A program made the position numbers and the translations under genes. DNA of 7,490 nucleotides from an uncultured Porphyromonadaceae bacterium (GTDB lineage Bacteria > Bacteroidota > Bacteroidia > Bacteroidales > Muribaculaceae): contig USKE01000107.1 of assembly GCA_900555165.1 (NCBI GenBank), positions 1 through 7,490 of the forward strand. The letters are read 5' to 3'. The notes under the pieces are model-generated. The model was given only the letters and a program-made list of their open reading frames with translations, did not search any database and was not told the origin of the DNA. This document shows positions 5,382-7,490 of the stretch, piece after piece. Position 1 is the first letter of the stretch, and every line of letters begins with the position of its first letter.

Positions 5382-6367
5382 AGGAACTGCGCGTCGGTCA
5401 TGTTGCCCCAGGCGTCGTTGGTGCCCATGGCCAGGATGACAAGTTCGGGCTCCATCTGTGCCACCCCCTTGCCGGTGCCCAGCCCGAGGTACGAGCCGAA
5501 GGCGGCGCCGTTGTTGCCGATGGTCGAGAATTCCACGCCGCCGTCGTTGTTGTGCAGCAGCTGCAGACCGCCGATCTGTGTCTTTCCGGGGGTGTGGAAA
5601 CAGATGGTGCATTTCTCGAGCAGACGGTCAAGCGAGAGATAGAGGGCGCCGTCGGCGCTGCTGTCGGTGTAGAATTCCACGTCGCGGCCCGATTCGTCGG
5701 TAACCGAGGTCACGGCGGGTGTGGCGCCCCCGTAGAATATCCTGACTTCGGAATAGGGGCGCGGCCCGGGCGAGGGGATTACCTCGACCGTGAGGTTGAA
5801 GTTCCCTGCCGGCGGGGTGGCCGATGTGCCGGTGAAGAGCATGTCAGACGCCCAGGGCTTTTTCATCAGGCGTGCCGTGCGCCAGCCCGGAGTGGTGGAG
5901 GTGATGCGGTAGTCGCGCGGCTGGTTCGAGCCGATGAGTTTCAGCGGAGCCACGAAACCGCGCCCTGCGTTGCCGAACCGCTGCTGAAGTATGTGGCGCA
6001 CCACGCCGGTGCCGGCGTCGCCCTGTATGTGCGAGTCGCCGATGAGCAGTATGCGCACCGGGGCGCCGTCCGAGGCGCCGGCCAGGCGGTTGCGCAGACC
6101 GCTCCAGTCGTCGCCGTTCATGATGATGTGGTTTGCGGCGAGGTTCAGCCAGGGGTAGCGCGAATAGTCCACGCGGTTGTAGTCGGGTGGCGGGGGCACC
6201 GAGTCGAACAGGGGGTTGATGCGTATCGACTCCTGCAGGGTGTCGGCGGTTTCCACGGTTTCTTCCTCCGTGTCGTCGGCGGTGTCAGGGGTGCCGTCGG
6301 ACATGGCGCCCGAAAAAAGCGGCGTGGCGGCCATCAGCAGGGCCAGGGGTATGATTGGTCGGGTCAT
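5354..6367 (-). CDS. Secreted SGNH/GDSL hydrolase, N-terminal part of a frameshifted gene
   Basis: This is probably an exported esterase of the SGNH superfamily. Residues 1-21 (MTRPIIPLALLMAATPLFSGA) look like a Sec signal peptide without a lipobox Cys. An acidic, Thr-rich linker follows (about 23-45). Block I is LLIGDSHIQGD with the nucleophile Ser112, block II has Gly in STIGNNGA (about 284), and block III is AMGTNDAWG with Gly315 and Asn317. A stretch of about 170 residues between blocks I and II is rich in beta-like sequence (NLTVEVIPSP, SEVRIFYGG), suggesting an inserted beta-sandwich as in some carbohydrate and O-acetyl-peptidoglycan esterases; this is inference. After Leu329 the frame is lost and eight spurious residues precede the stop. 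The start lies 24 nt after the upstream hydrolase stop, so the two are co-transcribed. The substrate is unknown; removal of acetyl groups from a polysaccharide is the likeliest general role. Confidence 0.82.
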   Translation of the reverse strand: MTRPIIPLALLMAATPLFSGAMSDGTPDTADDTEEETVETADTLQESIRINPLFDSVPPPPDYNRVDYSRYPWLNLAANHIIMNGDDWSGLRNRLAGASDGAPVRILLIGDSHIQGDAGTGVVRHILQQRFGNAGRGFVAPLKLIGSNQPRDYRITSTTPGWRTARLMKKPWASDMLFTGTSATPPAGNFNLTVEVIPSPGPRPYSEVRIFYGGATPAVTSVTDESGRDVEFYTDSSADGALYLSLDRLLEKCTICFHTPGKTQIGGLQLLHNNDGGVEFSTIGNNGAAFGSYLGLGTGKGVAQMEPELVILAMGTNDAWGNMTDAQFLGSTAWSAR

Positions 6368-6391
6368 GTGGTTAGATGCGATTGTGGGGCA

Positions 6392-7490
6392 TTACAGAGC
6401 CTCGTAGAGGGCATTGGTGAACAGCCGTGCCAGCGCGGCGCCACCTTTGGCGTTGAGATGGATGTAGTCGGCGTTGATGAGCTTGTCGTCGCGCCAGCGC
6501 ACCACGGCGTCGTCGCCACCCATTGCCTGGCGGGTGTCCCAGAATATGACGCCGGCCTTGCGGGCTGTCTCGCGCTGTGTGTCGACCATGTTCTGTATGG
6601 TGGGCAGCGAGTGCACTTCGCCCCCCGACTTCTGGCCGCGGTCGCCCACGCCCATGAGTATGATGTCGGCGTTGGGGTAGGCGGCTTTCAGGGCCGAGAG
6701 GGTGCGCCCCATCAGGCGCCCGTAGTTTGAATAGTCTTTCTGCTTGCTTGAGAGGGCGTTGATGCCGAACTCCACCACGATGAGGTCGTAGTCGACGAAC
6801 CGGGCCATGTCGCGCGCCAGCGCCTTGTCGACAGCGCGGTGGGTGATGCCCGAGTTGCCGCGCAGCGACATGCAATCGACCGTGACGCCGGTGGCGTCGT
6901 TGACCCACGCGCCGTAGACCGACAGGCCGCCGACCGACTTGTTGGTCAGCGTGAGGCGGCTCATGTCGCCTGCAAGTTCTATGGCCTGCACGGCGTCTGA
7001 TGCCTGCACGGGGTGCTCTACGGGTCCGGTGCCGGTATCGGTGACGATGACGCCCGCCGCCGGGGCGCGGAACAGTATTGTGGCGGTGTTCCAGCCGTCG
7101 GCGTGCGCCGGGGTCTTCGAGGCTTTCCAGGTGACGGTGGCGCCGGGCTCGCCGCTGAAACGCTGTCCCGAGAGCCATTTTGAGTCATGCCGGGTGTCTT
7201 TGCGCAGGTCATGGTCGGTCCACCCCTTGTCGGTCTGGTGCACCGACTGGCGGAACCCCGAGACCATGTTGTGCGGGGTGACGTAGCCTACGCCGCGGCC
7301 CCCGTATTTCTCCTGCAGGAGCGAGCGGATATCCTGGGTGAAGAGGTCGCCCTCGATGTATGAGTCGCCGATTACGGCGATGCGCGCCGGACGGGTGCCG
7401 CGGCGGTCAAGCGCGGCCTTTAAGTTGCGGAGGCCGTGCCCTTCGAGGGTGTAGTCCTCGAATGTGACCAGGTCGCCGCGGCGCGGGTCG
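6392..7490 (-). CDS. SGNH/GDSL hydrolase (5' end beyond right edge)
   Basis: The frame is open from the right edge (first whole codon ends at 7489) and gives 365 residues before TAA at 6394-6392. Translation should not be started at the ATG at 7267, because the catalytic block I lies upstream of it: RIAVIGDSYIEGD, with the nucleophile Ser, near 7350-7390. Block II has Gly in SLRGNSGI, block III is VVEFGINAL with Gly and Asn, and block V is ADYIHLNAKGG with the Asp-x-x-His pair. The middle part between blocks I and II (WKASKTP..., ATILFRAPAAGVIVTDT, IELAGDMSRLTLTN) looks like a beta-sandwich insertion. Order and spacing match the downstream gene, and GDSYIEGD... LQEKYGGRGVGYV aligns with GDSHIQGD... 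LQQRFGNAGRGFV, so the two are paralogues. Any signal peptide lies outside the window. It is probably a periplasmic or surface carbohydrate esterase; the substrate is unknown. Confidence 0.85.
   Translation of the reverse strand, partial: DPRRGDLVTFEDYTLEGHGLRNLKAALDRRGTRPARIAVIGDSYIEGDLFTQDIRSLLQEKYGGRGVGYVTPHNMVSGFRQSVHQTDKGWTDHDLRKDTRHDSKWLSGQRFSGEPGATVTWKASKTPAHADGWNTATILFRAPAAGVIVTDTGTGPVEHPVQASDAVQAIELAGDMSRLTLTNKSVGGLSVYGAWVNDATGVTVDCMSLRGNSGITHRAVDKALARDMARFVDYDLIVVEFGINALSSKQKDYSNYGRLMGRTLSALKAAYPNADIILMGVGDRGQKSGGEVHSLPTIQNMVDTQRETARKAGVIFWDTRQAMGGDDAVVRWRDDKLINADYIHLNAKGGAALARLFTNALYEAL

Noticed and set aside
5552..6730. Plus-strand open frame of 392 codons
   Set aside because: It spans the antisense of two recognisable SGNH genes and their junction; the translation is Gly/Val/Ala-rich without domain motifs.
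7265..7267. ATG at 7267 (minus strand) as the start of the upstream SGNH hydrolase
   Set aside because: The catalytic GDSYIEGD motif is encoded in frame upstream of it, so the true start lies beyond the window.

Overview
The window looks like a GC-rich Bacteroidales chromosome. The evidence is a hut cluster with the long, vertebrate-type urocanate hydratase, a DnaB preceded by a TAnnTTTG-type promoter element with no clear Shine-Dalgarno sequence, and tandem secreted SGNH hydrolases. A Muribaculaceae-like or other high-GC gut lineage is my guess; nothing here fixes the genus.

Layout: (1) Positions 1-2898, plus strand, hold the 3' part of a histidine-utilisation operon: the C-terminus of urocanate hydratase (hutU), histidine ammonia-lyase (hutH, 178-1679, broken by a frameshift near 1159-1184) and imidazolonepropionase (hutI), which overlaps the hutH stop by 14 nt. 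Together they convert histidine to urocanate, imidazolonepropionate and formiminoglutamate. The enzyme for the last step (formiminoglutamate to glutamate) is not in the window. (2) Positions 2899-2980 form a compact intergenic region with a 14-bp-stem hairpin that abuts a TAACTTTG element, directly before dnaB. (3) Positions 2981-4540, plus strand, encode the replicative helicase DnaB (519 aa). (4) Positions 4541-4979 are a gene-free stretch between convergent genes. It carries a 133-bp palindromic MITE-like element with perfect 15-bp terminal inverted repeats and three hairpins headed by GTAGGG (two inside the element, one beyond it), resembling REP elements. (5) Positions 4980-7490, minus strand, hold two tandem SGNH/GDSL hydrolase genes. 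The downstream one has a signal peptide and a 1-nt frameshift near 5381; the upstream one runs off the right edge.

Two otherwise well-preserved genes are frameshifted in 7.5 kb. The SGNH break fits one missing base. The hutH break is a scrambled C-rich patch of about 26 nt that destroys a conserved active-site motif. Assembly or sequencing error is a live explanation for both. No CRISPR array, tRNA, rRNA or intact transposase gene was seen. The most unusual structures are the REP/MITE-like composite and the dnaB leader hairpin; no convincing new multi-gene system is visible.
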